Positions 46,058-54,328 of a stretch of 64,000 nt of DNA are shown in pieces. Source of the stretch: Bog-473 sp963843365 (GTDB taxonomy: Bacteria > Actinomycetota > Acidimicrobiia > Acidimicrobiales > RAAP-2); contig CAWJKG010000003.1 in assembly GCA_963843365.1 (NCBI GenBank), positions 682,001 through 746,000 of the forward strand. Direction: 5' to 3'. The translations under genes and the position numbers were made by a program. The notes under the pieces were generated by a model. That model did no database searches and was not told where the DNA came from. It was given only the letters and a program-made list of their open reading frames with translations. Position 1 is the stretch's first letter. Each line of letters begins with the position of its first letter.

Positions 46058-46900
46058 TTATGTCGCCTTCACCGCGCCGAGGATTCCGTAGCCGAGGGTC
46101 TCGTCCTTCCAGAAGGCCTCGAGCACGTGGGTCGACTCGACGAAGTCGGTCACGCCTTCGACGCCGATCAGGTCGTGCAGCCTGTCCTCGTGGGTGTCGA
46201 CCTTGGCCCGCCAGGCGCCGAAGGTCGGTTCGGTGGGCCAGCTGATGTCCGTGGCGTCGACGATGGTCAAGCCCAAGGCGTCCAGGGTCGAGGCGTACTC
46301 TTCGAGCGGCTGCATGTGGGCATCGCCGAAGGCCCGGCGGAGCAATGCGAAGTCCTGCCGGCGCTGCCGCACCTCGGGGAACGGGATGTCCCGCTTGCGA
46401 ATGATGTCGCACAGGGCGATCCGGCCTCCCGGCGCCAGGACACGCACGCATTCGCGGAGCAGGGCCGCCTTGTCGCGCATCAGGTGGGACGATTCGAGGA
46501 CCCACACGGCGTCGAAGGAGTTGTCCTCGAGGCCGTTGGCGGTGCCGTCGCGCTGCTCGAAGTGTGCCGTGACGACACCCCGGTCCGCCGCCAGCGCCGT
46601 GGCGGCGGCGACGCCGCTGGCGCTCGTCGTGATGCCCAGGACGGACGCGCCCAGGTTCGACGCGAGGTCACAGGCCTGGCGGCCGGTGCCGCATCCGACG
46701 TCGAGCACCCGGTCGCCGGCGCCGATGGCCGCCCGCTCCCGCATGGAGCCGGTCAGTGCCTCCGTGGCCCGTTCCAACGGCGTGTCGGCTGACGCGAAGC
46801 ACCCGTAGTGGAACTCCTCGCCCATGATCAGCTCCCAGGCGCGGTGCACCCGGTCATAGTGCGCCGCCGGGGCATATCTCTTCGTGTCCTCAGCGTTCAT
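46058..46900 (-). CDS. SAM-dependent methyltransferase (type 11)
   Basis: 280 residues from ATG 46900 after GAGGAACGGGG. The SAM core is VLDVGCGTGRQACDLASNLG with VLGITTS, then NSFDAVWVLESSHLMRDKAA and VLAPGGRIALCDII. The opening HYDRVHRAWELIMGEEFHYG with a lid region resembles the sterol, sarcosine and cyclopropane-type small-molecule methyltransferases. It is the first gene of the MT-ACP-ligase-SDR operon and probably methylates the acyl substrate or product. An N-terminal alternative start (MEERGMN) at 46915 is in frame. Confidence 0.8.
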   Translation of the reverse strand: MNAEDTKRYAPAAHYDRVHRAWELIMGEEFHYGCFASADTPLERATEALTGSMRERAAIGAGDRVLDVGCGTGRQACDLASNLGASVLGITTSASGVAAATALAADRGVVTAHFEQRDGTANGLEDNSFDAVWVLESSHLMRDKAALLRECVRVLAPGGRIALCDIIRKRDIPFPEVRQRRQDFALLRRAFGDAHMQPLEEYASTLDALGLTIVDATDISWPTEPTFGAWRAKVDTHEDRLHDLIGVEGVTDFVESTHVLEAFWKDETLGYGILGAVKAT

Positions 46901-47021
46901 TCCCCGTTCCTCCATCCCGACCGGTGGCGCGGCGTGGTCCCGCGAGGGCACGTCGAGGCCGTCACGGGCCTGGGTAGAGTTCCTGTCCTCACCCTCGACA
47001 AACGGATGAAAGGGGGGATGC

Positions 47022-47723
47022 TTGCGGCTTCTGTTGGCAATTTGCATGGTTCTGTTGCCGTCGCGCCTCAAGCTCCACCTGGGACGATGGCTGCTGGGGT
47101 GGGATGTCGACCCCACCGCCTACATCGGCCGGAGCGTCGTCCTCGTCCGGCACCTCTCCATGGGTCCGGGCGCCAGCATCGGCCCCCTCAACGTCATCAA
47201 GGACTTGGAGGAGCTCCGCCTGGCCCAAGGGGCGAACATCGGCTCGCGCAACTGGATCGCCGGGTTCCCCCGGGCGGCCGCCACCGAGGACGATCCGTTT
47301 CCGTACTCGCCGAACCGGCGGCCCAGCCTGACCATGGGGCGCTACGCCATGATCACCGTGGCGCACGAGATCGACTGCTCCGACCGCGTCGAAATCGGGG
47401 ACTACAGCGCAATCGCCGGCTTCCGGTGCACCGTGTTGACGCACAGCCTCAACCTGATGCGTGACCGCTTCGCCACGGCGGCGGTCGTGATCGGCCACCA
47501 CGCCGCCATCATGTCGGGTTCGACGCTCCTGAATGGGGCGCGGATCCCCTCGCGCTGCGTCATCTCGGCCCATTCGGTGGTCAACACCCCGCTGAACGAG
47601 GAGCTGACCTTCTACAGCGGGAACCCCGCCGAGGCCGTCCGGAGCCTGCCCGAGAGCCTGGGTTACTTCCGCCGAGGGGAAGGCCCCGAGGCCGATCAGG
47701 GCATTGTGGAGGTTCCGGCGTAG
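47022..47723 (+). CDS. Left-handed beta-helix (hexapeptide repeat) acyl/acetyltransferase
   Basis: 233 residues from TTG 47022, seven nt after AAAGGGGGG; ATG 47046 is the alternative. Hexapeptide turns are visible (AYIGRSVVLV, GPGASIGPLNVI, GANIGSRNWIAG, GDYSAIAGFRCTVL, AAIMSGSTLLNGARIPSRCV). The central insertion and the C-terminal SGNPAEAVRSLPE are usual for sugar O- or N-acyltransferases of surface polysaccharides. It is followed 8 bp later by a TylF-like methyltransferase, so both may decorate the same sugar. Confidence 0.75.
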   Translation: MRLLLAICMVLLPSRLKLHLGRWLLGWDVDPTAYIGRSVVLVRHLSMGPGASIGPLNVIKDLEELRLAQGANIGSRNWIAGFPRAAATEDDPFPYSPNRRPSLTMGRYAMITVAHEIDCSDRVEIGDYSAIAGFRCTVLTHSLNLMRDRFATAAVVIGHHAAIMSGSTLLNGARIPSRCVISAHSVVNTPLNEELTFYSGNPAEAVRSLPESLGYFRRGEGPEADQGIVEVPA

Positions 47724-47731
47724 GACGCCCG

Positions 47732-48607
47732 TTGCCCTGCCGTTCCTCCCAGGTGACGATCGAGCAGACCGCAGAAGACACGTCCCTCTACCTCGACCTG
47801 CTCAAACGCAGCCTGACGGGGGCACTCACGGAGGACAACGACAGCATCCTGGGCGGCGTGCGCACGGCGGGGTCAAGGTCGTGGAAGCGCCGACTCGCCA
47901 ATTTCGCCGGCCGGGCGGCAGCACGGGTCAACGTCGAGATCGTCTACAAGAAACCCTACGACCCGACCTCGCGCGAGGTGGGTCGGGACTGGCCGGCGCG
48001 GGCCGAATCGATGATCGGCCTGCGTCGCATGGACAACATCCAACACTGCGTGCAGGCCGTCTTGTCCGACGACGTACCGGGCGATCTCATTGAGGCAGGC
48101 GTGTGGCGCGGCGGGGCCTGCATCTTCATGAAGGCGAACCTGGTGGCCGGAGGTGACACCGATCGGACGGTCTGGGTCGCCGACTCGTTCCAGGGTCTGC
48201 CGCCGCCCAACGTCTCGTTGTACCCGGCTGACACGGGCGACGACCTGCACACCCGCAGTGGCCTCAGCGTCGGTGCCGACCAGGTGCGGCACAACTTCGC
48301 CCGCTACGGCCTGCTCGACGAGCGGGTGCGGTTCCTGGTCGGCTGGTTCAAGGACACGCTGCCGACGGCCCCCATCGAGAGGCTGTCGCTCATGCGCCTC
48401 GACGGAGACATGTACGAGTCGACCTGGCAGGCCATCGAAGCGCTGTACCCCAGGCTGTCGCCCGGCGGCTTCTGCATCATCGACGACTTCGGCAGCCACC
48501 AGTCGCAGGCGGGCGCGGCCGTCCGCGACTATCGCAAGGCCCACGGCATCGACGAGGAGATCGTCGATATCGACGGATTCGGCGCCTACTGGCGGCGCGG
48601 GAGCTGA
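47732..48607 (+). CDS. TylF/MycF-type macrocin O-methyltransferase family protein
   Basis: 291 residues from TTG 47732 (GTG 47753 is an alternative). Family hallmarks are DWPARAESMIGLRRMDNIQH, then VPGDLIEAGVWRGGACIFMK, WVADSFQGLPPP, GWFKDTLPTAPI, LSLMRLDGDMYESTWQAIEA, and IIDDFGSHQSQ with the metal-binding acidic residues. These Mg-dependent enzymes O-methylate deoxysugars on natural products or glycolipids. The 3' end overlaps that of the convergent condensation-type gene by 22 bp. Confidence 0.85.
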   Translation: MPCRSSQVTIEQTAEDTSLYLDLLKRSLTGALTEDNDSILGGVRTAGSRSWKRRLANFAGRAAARVNVEIVYKKPYDPTSREVGRDWPARAESMIGLRRMDNIQHCVQAVLSDDVPGDLIEAGVWRGGACIFMKANLVAGGDTDRTVWVADSFQGLPPPNVSLYPADTGDDLHTRSGLSVGADQVRHNFARYGLLDERVRFLVGWFKDTLPTAPIERLSLMRLDGDMYESTWQAIEALYPRLSPGGFCIIDDFGSHQSQAGAAVRDYRKAHGIDEEIVDIDGFGAYWRRGS

Positions 48608-50000
48608 GCGAGGTCGAGGCCGCCGTTTCCCGTGAGGCGGATCGGCCGCCTTCCGGCGGTTGCGTGATCGATCGATGGGCGATCGCCGGAGGGCAGGAGC
48701 CGTGCGCCGAGTCGCCCTGCCAACTCGGCCGTGAACGCATCGGCCAGTGGGGGCGGAAGCTTCTCCTCGTCGGTGGCCACCCCTATGCTCAGCCGGTCTC
48801 GGTAGGTGGTCAAGGCCACGAAGGCGAGCTGGTTGGCCGATGGGCTCAGTGCGCCAAAGAGCGAGCGCACCCACGCCGGGTCCTCCTCGTCTCTGACGAC
48901 TCCGAGGTTGCTGACGGCGATGTTCTGCGGCGCCGCATTCAGCATGGAGGTGAACTGGTCCAGCCCGGCCTCGGTGGCGCTGAACGAATCGGCTCGGGCC
49001 AAGCGGTAGAAGAGATGACTCTCGCCGCGCGCATATTCCCGGTGTGTCTGCTCACTGATGCGGCGTGGCAGATCCGAGGCATCTCGAGCCACGGCATAGG
49101 GCGTGCACAGCAGTCCGGTGGCCAAGATCACCCGGTCCTGCGCAAAAGGAGGCACCACCTGACGGCGGAGATCAGTCGGCGTGGCGAGGACAAGGACAGG
49201 CTCGCGGCTGTCGCCTGCGAGCGCCGCGGCTGACTCCAGGGCGGAGGCCGCCACGAGCCCGTGCACGGTCGCCCTGGCGCGTCGTGCTGCCGCGACGAGC
49301 TGGTCCACCGGATCGACACGGAGCGCGTGGAGACGCGTGCGGCGGACCGGGACATGCCGGGCATGAAACGGGTAGCCGTACGCGGCCGGCAGCCCGGCTC
49401 GCTCGGCGCGCACGTCGGAGAGGACGTTGCGGACGGCGCTCGCCCCCCACCGTTCCGGTGGGACACGGTCATGCAGGCGCGGAGGGGGCGAGGTGGACGG
49501 TGCGGGCGGGCTCGCCCCGCGCCGAACTCGGCCCACCGAAGCAGCTGTTGGAGAACGGTGACCGCACCGCGGCCGTCCATCAGCGCGTGGTGCGCCGACA
49601 GGATGACGGCCGATCGCTCCGGTCCGAGCCGAAGCGAAATCAATCGGACCATGGGTCCACCGTTGTCGAGAAAGGGCTGATCGAGGAGCGCGGCCACGTC
49701 GACGATCAACGAGGCGGCATCGGCCTCGTATGCGGAGAGAGGCACAGGGCCGGAGGCTTCGACCAGGAACAGCTGCCCATCGGCAACCTCGATACGCGTC
49801 CGCAGGAGAGGGTGCCGGCTCTGCAGTGCAGCCGCGGCCGCCTCGAGTTCTCTGTGGTCCAGGACGCGATCGAGTTCGGCGATGGCGCCGATCGTCGAGC
49901 AAGCCAGCCGGTCGAGCAACCAAAAGTACCGCTCCGCCGGGTCGAGTGTCCGCCGGGCCAACGTGGTCGTCGAGGAGTCCGAGGCTCCGCTCGCCCTCAT
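48586..50000 (-). CDS. Condensation-domain-like acyltransferase (HHxxxDG), frameshifted
   Basis: The N-terminal half (LDPAERYFWLLDRLACSTIG, SRHPLLRTRIEVADGQL) leads to the active site SAHHALMDGRGAVTVLQQLL. After WAEFGAG the frame is lost at 49507-49518 and resumes (TSPPPRLHDRVPPERWG) with the second half, including SNLGVVRDEEDPAWV and a C-terminal barrel. The gap is cured by reading GGGC and CCCG as single codons (two surplus bases). About 470 residues, like PapA-, phthiodiolone- or NRPS-type C domains that acylate an alcohol or amine from a thioester donor. Directly downstream of the glycosyltransferase (20 bp), so acylation of a sugar is a reasonable guess. Confidence 0.7.
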
Positions 50001-50019
50001 CGACCGCCCGGAGTCGTGC

Positions 50020-51213
50020 TCAACGCCAACTGCCGCTCCCGCCGGCGAAGCGGTCGTTCAGCTTGCCTGCCAGACGCGGAAAGCGCTTCTTGACATGGTC
50101 GTACTCCTCGGGCAGAACGATGCGCACGCACTGCGCCCCCTCTTGGAGGAGCCCGCGCCCGATGCCGAGCCAGGCCCGCCGCCGCCACCGCTCGTAGGCC
50201 GGCGCCTCTGAGGGTTCGAAAGGGGACGGGAGCGGGACCGCGCTGTGCTGACGCTCCCTTCCGTAGGCGCGACGGAGCTGGCGCGAGATCGTCCGCCCCC
50301 GGGAATCGGTCGAATAGGGATAGGGGGGCGCCGGCGGCAGCCGCTCCTCATAGGACGTCAGGACGCCGGCGTATTCCTTGCACAGCTGCAGCAGCACGCT
50401 GTCGTCCTGCACGAGGTGCGCGAAGGAGTCCAGGGCGCGCAGCGACAGCTTCTCCGGCGCGCTGGAGTCGAAGGCGTGGAAGTGGAAGAGCCGCAGCCGG
50501 TCCCCCGTCGACGCGATCCGGTACCCCTTGTCGTCGATCTCGAGGGGACGTTCCCACAGGTTGGCGATGCTGACGTTGTACCCGGCGTGACGGAGGCTGG
50601 CGGCCTGGAAGTGCGAGCTTCCGATGTCCATCCACTTCTGGTCGACGAAGAGGCCGGCGAGCGGGTCGTAGAGGCACTCGGTGCTGAGGTGGGACCACCA
50701 CCAGTGCAGGGCGGGCACGGAGCGGCGGTCGACGGCACAGAAGCCGAGGTTGTTGACGCCGACCAGCAGGAGGTGACCGTCGGAATGGTCTGCAGCCGCC
50801 GGCGGAGGCCCCAGGAAGTGGGGGGTGAGGAGGATGCCGCCCTCCGATGCCTCGAGCGCGCCCGGGAGCTCCACCAGCGGAGCGGTCAGGTAGGTGTCGG
50901 GGTCGAGGTACACCGCCTGCTCGGCGTCTTCGAGAAGACGCTGCAGCAGGAGGGGCTTGACCGCGGTGGCGAACTCGACCAGGTCGTACGACATCACCAG
51001 TTCTCGCACGGTGCGGCGGGAGAGACCGAGTGAGGCCGTGCTCAGGCAGGCGACGCCGTCGCCGGTGAGATCCGGCAGCTGGTCGTCCTCCGCCGCGTCG
51101 ATGAACAGGATCTGCAGAACCGCCCCGTCCTCGTGGTGGCGCAGGCTCTCGGCCAGGGCGAGCGCCTTGGGAAGGTAGTTCGTCGAGAGGATGGTGCAGT
51201 AGGCGCGGCTCAT
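50020..51213 (-). CDS. Glycosyltransferase, GT8-like / GT-A fold
   Basis: 397 residues from ATG 51213; ATG 51276 is an in-frame alternative. The start SRAYCTILSTNYLPKALALA, AVKPLLLQRLLEDAEQAVYL and the DxD motif in YLDPDTYLTAPLVEL are typical of nucleotide-sugar transferases of the GT8-like type. FVDQKWMDIG and HAGYNVSIANLWERPLEIDD follow the pattern of enzymes that modify glycans in cell-surface loci. The donor sugar is not predictable. It lies first in a two-gene unit with the condensation-type acyltransferase. Confidence 0.8.
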   Translation of the reverse strand: MSRAYCTILSTNYLPKALALAESLRHHEDGAVLQILFIDAAEDDQLPDLTGDGVACLSTASLGLSRRTVRELVMSYDLVEFATAVKPLLLQRLLEDAEQAVYLDPDTYLTAPLVELPGALEASEGGILLTPHFLGPPPAAADHSDGHLLLVGVNNLGFCAVDRRSVPALHWWWSHLSTECLYDPLAGLFVDQKWMDIGSSHFQAASLRHAGYNVSIANLWERPLEIDDKGYRIASTGDRLRLFHFHAFDSSAPEKLSLRALDSFAHLVQDDSVLLQLCKEYAGVLTSYEERLPPAPPYPYSTDSRGRTISRQLRRAYGRERQHSAVPLPSPFEPSEAPAYERWRRRAWLGIGRGLLQEGAQCVRIVLPEEYDHVKKRFPRLAGKLNDRFAGGSGSWR

Positions 51214-51368
51214 GGCCCCGGGCCGTGCAGGGCCTGCAGGCGGGGAGGGCGGGTCGGTCGTCGTCGGGCCTGCCATACCTTGAGAACGCAGGTGCGGAGC
51301 CTGGACTACGGCTGCCGGGCCGGCAACGGGGTGGGCATTGCAACCATCGCATGGGCTAGAAGGGGGCG

Positions 51369-52961
51369 GTGAGCCCCGACGACGCCTCCCCGACCCATTT
51401 CCGTCCAGCCACCTACGCGGCCAGCGATGGGGAGCGGCCCGCCGTCATCACCGGCAAGGGCCAGGTCGTCACGTTCGCCCAACTCGAGGAGCGCTCGAGT
51501 CGCCTGGCCCAGGCCCTCTACGCACACGGCCTGCGTCCCGGTGATCACGTGGCGGTGCTGCTGCCCAACGACGACCGCACGCACGAGGTGGCCTTCGCGC
51601 TCCAGCGTTCGGGTCTGTACTACACGATGGTCAATACGCACCTGGCCGCCGACGAGGCGGCCTACATCATCGATGACTGCGGTGCCCGCACGCTGATCAC
51701 CTCGGAGGCCCTGGCACCTCTGGCGACGGACCTGCTCACCCGCACGGCCGCCGTCGAGCGACGCCTCATGATCGGCGCCACAGCGGCCGCCCCTCCCGCC
51801 CCCGGTCACCTCTCCTACGACGAGTTCGTCGCCGGCGCCCCGGCCGAACCATTGGCCGAGGAGGTCGAGGGCTCGGCCATGCTGTATTCATCCGGCACCA
51901 CCGGGCACCCCAAGGGGATCCGCCGCCCGCTGACCGGTCAGCCCTTCGGATCCGACGTGGTCCTGACCGGCATGCTCGGCGGGATCATGGGCTTTACGCC
52001 AGGGGACGTGTACCTCAGCCCGGCCCCGCTGTACCACTCCGCTCCTTTGGTGTGGTCCATGACGGCGCAACGCATGGGTGGCACGGCGGTGGTCATGGAG
52101 CGCTTCGACCCCGAGCAATGCCTCGCCCTCATTGAGCGGCACCGGGTCACGCACGCGCAGTTCGTCCCGACCATGTTCATCCGCATGCTCAAGCTCGACG
52201 ACGAGGTCCGGGACCGTTACGACCTCTCGTCGTTGCGTTCGGTGGTGCACGCCGCCGCGCCGTGCGCGCCCGAGGTCAAGCGGCGCATGATCGAGTGGTG
52301 GGGCCCGATCATCCACGAGTACTACTCGGGCACCGAGGGCCTCGGCATGACCTGGATCACCTCGGCCGAGGCGCTGACCCATCCGGGCTCGGTCGGCAAG
52401 GCCATCTGGGGAGAGGTGCACGTCTGCGGTGACGACGGCGAGGACCTGCCGGCGGGCGAGGACGGCGTGGTCTACTTCGGCTCACGCAGCGGTGCCGCCA
52501 CCTTCGAGTACAACCACGATCCCGAGAAGACGCGCCAGACCTTCAACGACAAGGGATGGTCCACGCTGTGGGACGTCGGGCACGTCGACGAGGAGGGCTA
52601 CCTGTACCTGACGGACCGCAAGCTGTTCATGATCGTCTCGGGCGGCGTCAACATCTACCCCCAGGAGATCGAGGACGTCCTGGTGCTGCACCCGGCCGTG
52701 GCCGACGTCGCCGTCTTCGGCATCCCGGACTCCGAAATGGGGGAGGAGGTCAAGGCCGTGGTCCAGCCGGCTCCCGGCATGGTGCCCGGCCCCGAGCTCG
52801 AAAAGGAGATCATCGCCTTCTGCCGGGACCACCTGTCGCACTACAAGTGCCCGCGTACGGTCGACTTCACCGACCTCGTGCCCCGGGGTGAGAACGGCAA
52901 GCTCTACAAGAAGGCCCTCCGGGAGGCCTACTGGGCCAGCTCGGCCCCCAGCACCACCTGA
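51369..52961 (+). CDS. Fatty-acyl-CoA synthetase (FadD-like)
   Basis: 530 residues from GTG 51369, after AGAAGGGGG. ANL motifs are complete: YSSGTTGHPKGIRR (A3), HEYYSGTEGLGMTWI (A5), DKGWSTLWDVGHVDEEGYLY and LTDRKLFMIVSGGVNIYPQE (A7-A8), and VPRGENGKLYKKALR with the catalytic lysine. It activates a carboxylate as acyl-CoA. No indels are needed. It may provide the acyl donor used by the neighbouring condensation-type enzyme, or serve general catabolism. The 3' end overlaps that of the convergent MFS gene by 34 bp. Confidence 0.85.
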   Translation: MSPDDASPTHFRPATYAASDGERPAVITGKGQVVTFAQLEERSSRLAQALYAHGLRPGDHVAVLLPNDDRTHEVAFALQRSGLYYTMVNTHLAADEAAYIIDDCGARTLITSEALAPLATDLLTRTAAVERRLMIGATAAAPPAPGHLSYDEFVAGAPAEPLAEEVEGSAMLYSSGTTGHPKGIRRPLTGQPFGSDVVLTGMLGGIMGFTPGDVYLSPAPLYHSAPLVWSMTAQRMGGTAVVMERFDPEQCLALIERHRVTHAQFVPTMFIRMLKLDDEVRDRYDLSSLRSVVHAAAPCAPEVKRRMIEWWGPIIHEYYSGTEGLGMTWITSAEALTHPGSVGKAIWGEVHVCGDDGEDLPAGEDGVVYFGSRSGAATFEYNHDPEKTRQTFNDKGWSTLWDVGHVDEEGYLYLTDRKLFMIVSGGVNIYPQEIEDVLVLHPAVADVAVFGIPDSEMGEEVKAVVQPAPGMVPGPELEKEIIAFCRDHLSHYKCPRTVDFTDLVPRGENGKLYKKALREAYWASSAPSTT

Positions 52962-54286
52962 ACCTCGGGGGGCGTGCGCACGTCGGCGTACCAGGCCAGG
53001 CCCAGGGCAACGGCGGCGCCGAAGAGCAGCACGTTGGTGATGCCGACGGCCTCGACGACCGGCCCCATGATGAGGTTGCCGACGCCCACCGTCCCGCCGA
53101 AGCCCATCATCCACAGCGCCATGACCCGGCCCCGGACGTTCTCGTGGACCCGGGCCTGCAGGGTGGTGTTCAAGGCCGTGATGAAGGCGAAGTAGAAGGC
53201 GCCCGTGATCGCCACGGCCACGTCAGCCGGCACGGGGCTGCGTTGCAGGGCGAAGGCACACAGCGACAGCGAGTAGCCCACCAGGCAGACCCGCACCAGC
53301 ATCGGCTTGGAGGTCCCGGCGAAAACCGTCCCGATGGAGATGGCACCGATGAGAGCACCGGTGCCGAACGAGGCGTACAGGATGCCGTAGTCGGCCGACT
53401 TGGAGAGGTTGATGCCCAGGTTGTGCGCCGCCACCACGGGCATCTGCCCGATGAAGGCCAGCGCCAACAGCGAGAAGACGAACACGGTGACCAGGCAGCG
53501 GCCCACGACCCGGTCGTGGCGGGCCACGGTGATGCCCGCGGTCAGCTGCCGCCACCGGCTGGCCCCCGTGGGCGTCTGCTGGACGCGGGGCAGCGTCACC
53601 AGCATGAGCGCGGCGATGACGAAGAGGTAGGTGGCCGCATTGCCGGCGAAGATCCAGGCCGGGCCGACCAACGAGTAGAGCAGGCCGCCGATGACGGGGC
53701 CGATGACCCGGGAGGCGTTCATCTGCGCCGAGTTCAACGAAATGGCGCCCGGCAGGTCCTCCTTGCCCACCAACCCCGGCAGCACGGCCGAGTAGGCGGG
53801 ACCGAACATGGCGCTGCCCGCGCCCACGCCGAGCACCATCACGACGAGGAGCACGTGCGAGGGGTGGGGCGAGGCGGCCACGAGCGCCACTCCGAGTGAG
53901 AACACCAATTGCTCCACCGACAGGATGATCAGGAAGCGCTTGCGGTCGATTTTGTCCGCCAGCAGCCCGCCGACCATGGGCAGCACGAGAGTGGGTCCGA
54001 GCTGGGCGAAGATGATGACGCCGACGAAGGTGGCCGAGTGGGTGAGGTCGTAGGCGTAGGCACCGAGGACCACGTTCTGCATCCAGGTGCCGATGTTCGA
54101 GGCGAAGGCGCCCAGGAAGACGATGCGGAAGGTGCGGTGGGAGAGGGCGGCGCGGGCGGTGCCTCTGCGGGCCGGGACCGGGCTGTCGCCGTCGACGACG
54201 GCATCCTCGATCTCCTCCAACGAGATGGAGCCGTCGTCGCGCCCATCGCCCTCGGACGGGCGATCGGATGAGGGCGAGGCCGGCAC
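52928..54286 (-). CDS. MFS_3-type transporter
   Basis: 452 residues from GTG 54286, preceded at six nt by TACGAT (leaderless pattern). After a 50-residue acidic cytoplasmic N-terminus there are about twelve membrane segments; FLGAFASNIGTWMQNVVLGA and GLLADKIDRKRFLI carry the motif A region of the enterobactin-exporter-like (EntS/MFS_3) branch. It probably exports a small molecule or siderophore-like compound. It follows the S15-family gene by 42 bp on the same strand. Confidence 0.8.
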   Translation of the reverse strand: MPASPSSDRPSEGDGRDDGSISLEEIEDAVVDGDSPVPARRGTARAALSHRTFRIVFLGAFASNIGTWMQNVVLGAYAYDLTHSATFVGVIIFAQLGPTLVLPMVGGLLADKIDRKRFLIILSVEQLVFSLGVALVAASPHPSHVLLVVMVLGVGAGSAMFGPAYSAVLPGLVGKEDLPGAISLNSAQMNASRVIGPVIGGLLYSLVGPAWIFAGNAATYLFVIAALMLVTLPRVQQTPTGASRWRQLTAGITVARHDRVVGRCLVTVFVFSLLALAFIGQMPVVAAHNLGINLSKSADYGILYASFGTGALIGAISIGTVFAGTSKPMLVRVCLVGYSLSLCAFALQRSPVPADVAVAITGAFYFAFITALNTTLQARVHENVRGRVMALWMMGFGGTVGVGNLIMGPVVEAVGITNVLLFGAAVALGLAWYADVRTPPEVQVVLGAELAQ

Positions 54287-54292
54287 CGGCCC

Positions 54293-54298
54293 ATCGTA
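54293..54298 (-). promoter_or_regulatory. -10 hexamer of a probable leaderless transcript
   Basis: On the minus strand TACGAT, six nt, then GTG 54286. It lies in the 42-bp gap behind the upstream S15 gene, so this may be an internal promoter. Confidence 0.4.
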
Positions 54299-54328
54299 CG
54301 GGAGGGAGTCTTGTGGACCCCCGCCCGG

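Noticed and set aside
47019..47464. ATG at 47019 directly after AAGGGGGG as start of a protein
   Set aside because: It opens a frame without any domain; the hexapeptide transferase is read from TTG 47022, three bases further and in another frame, hence the unusual start choice.
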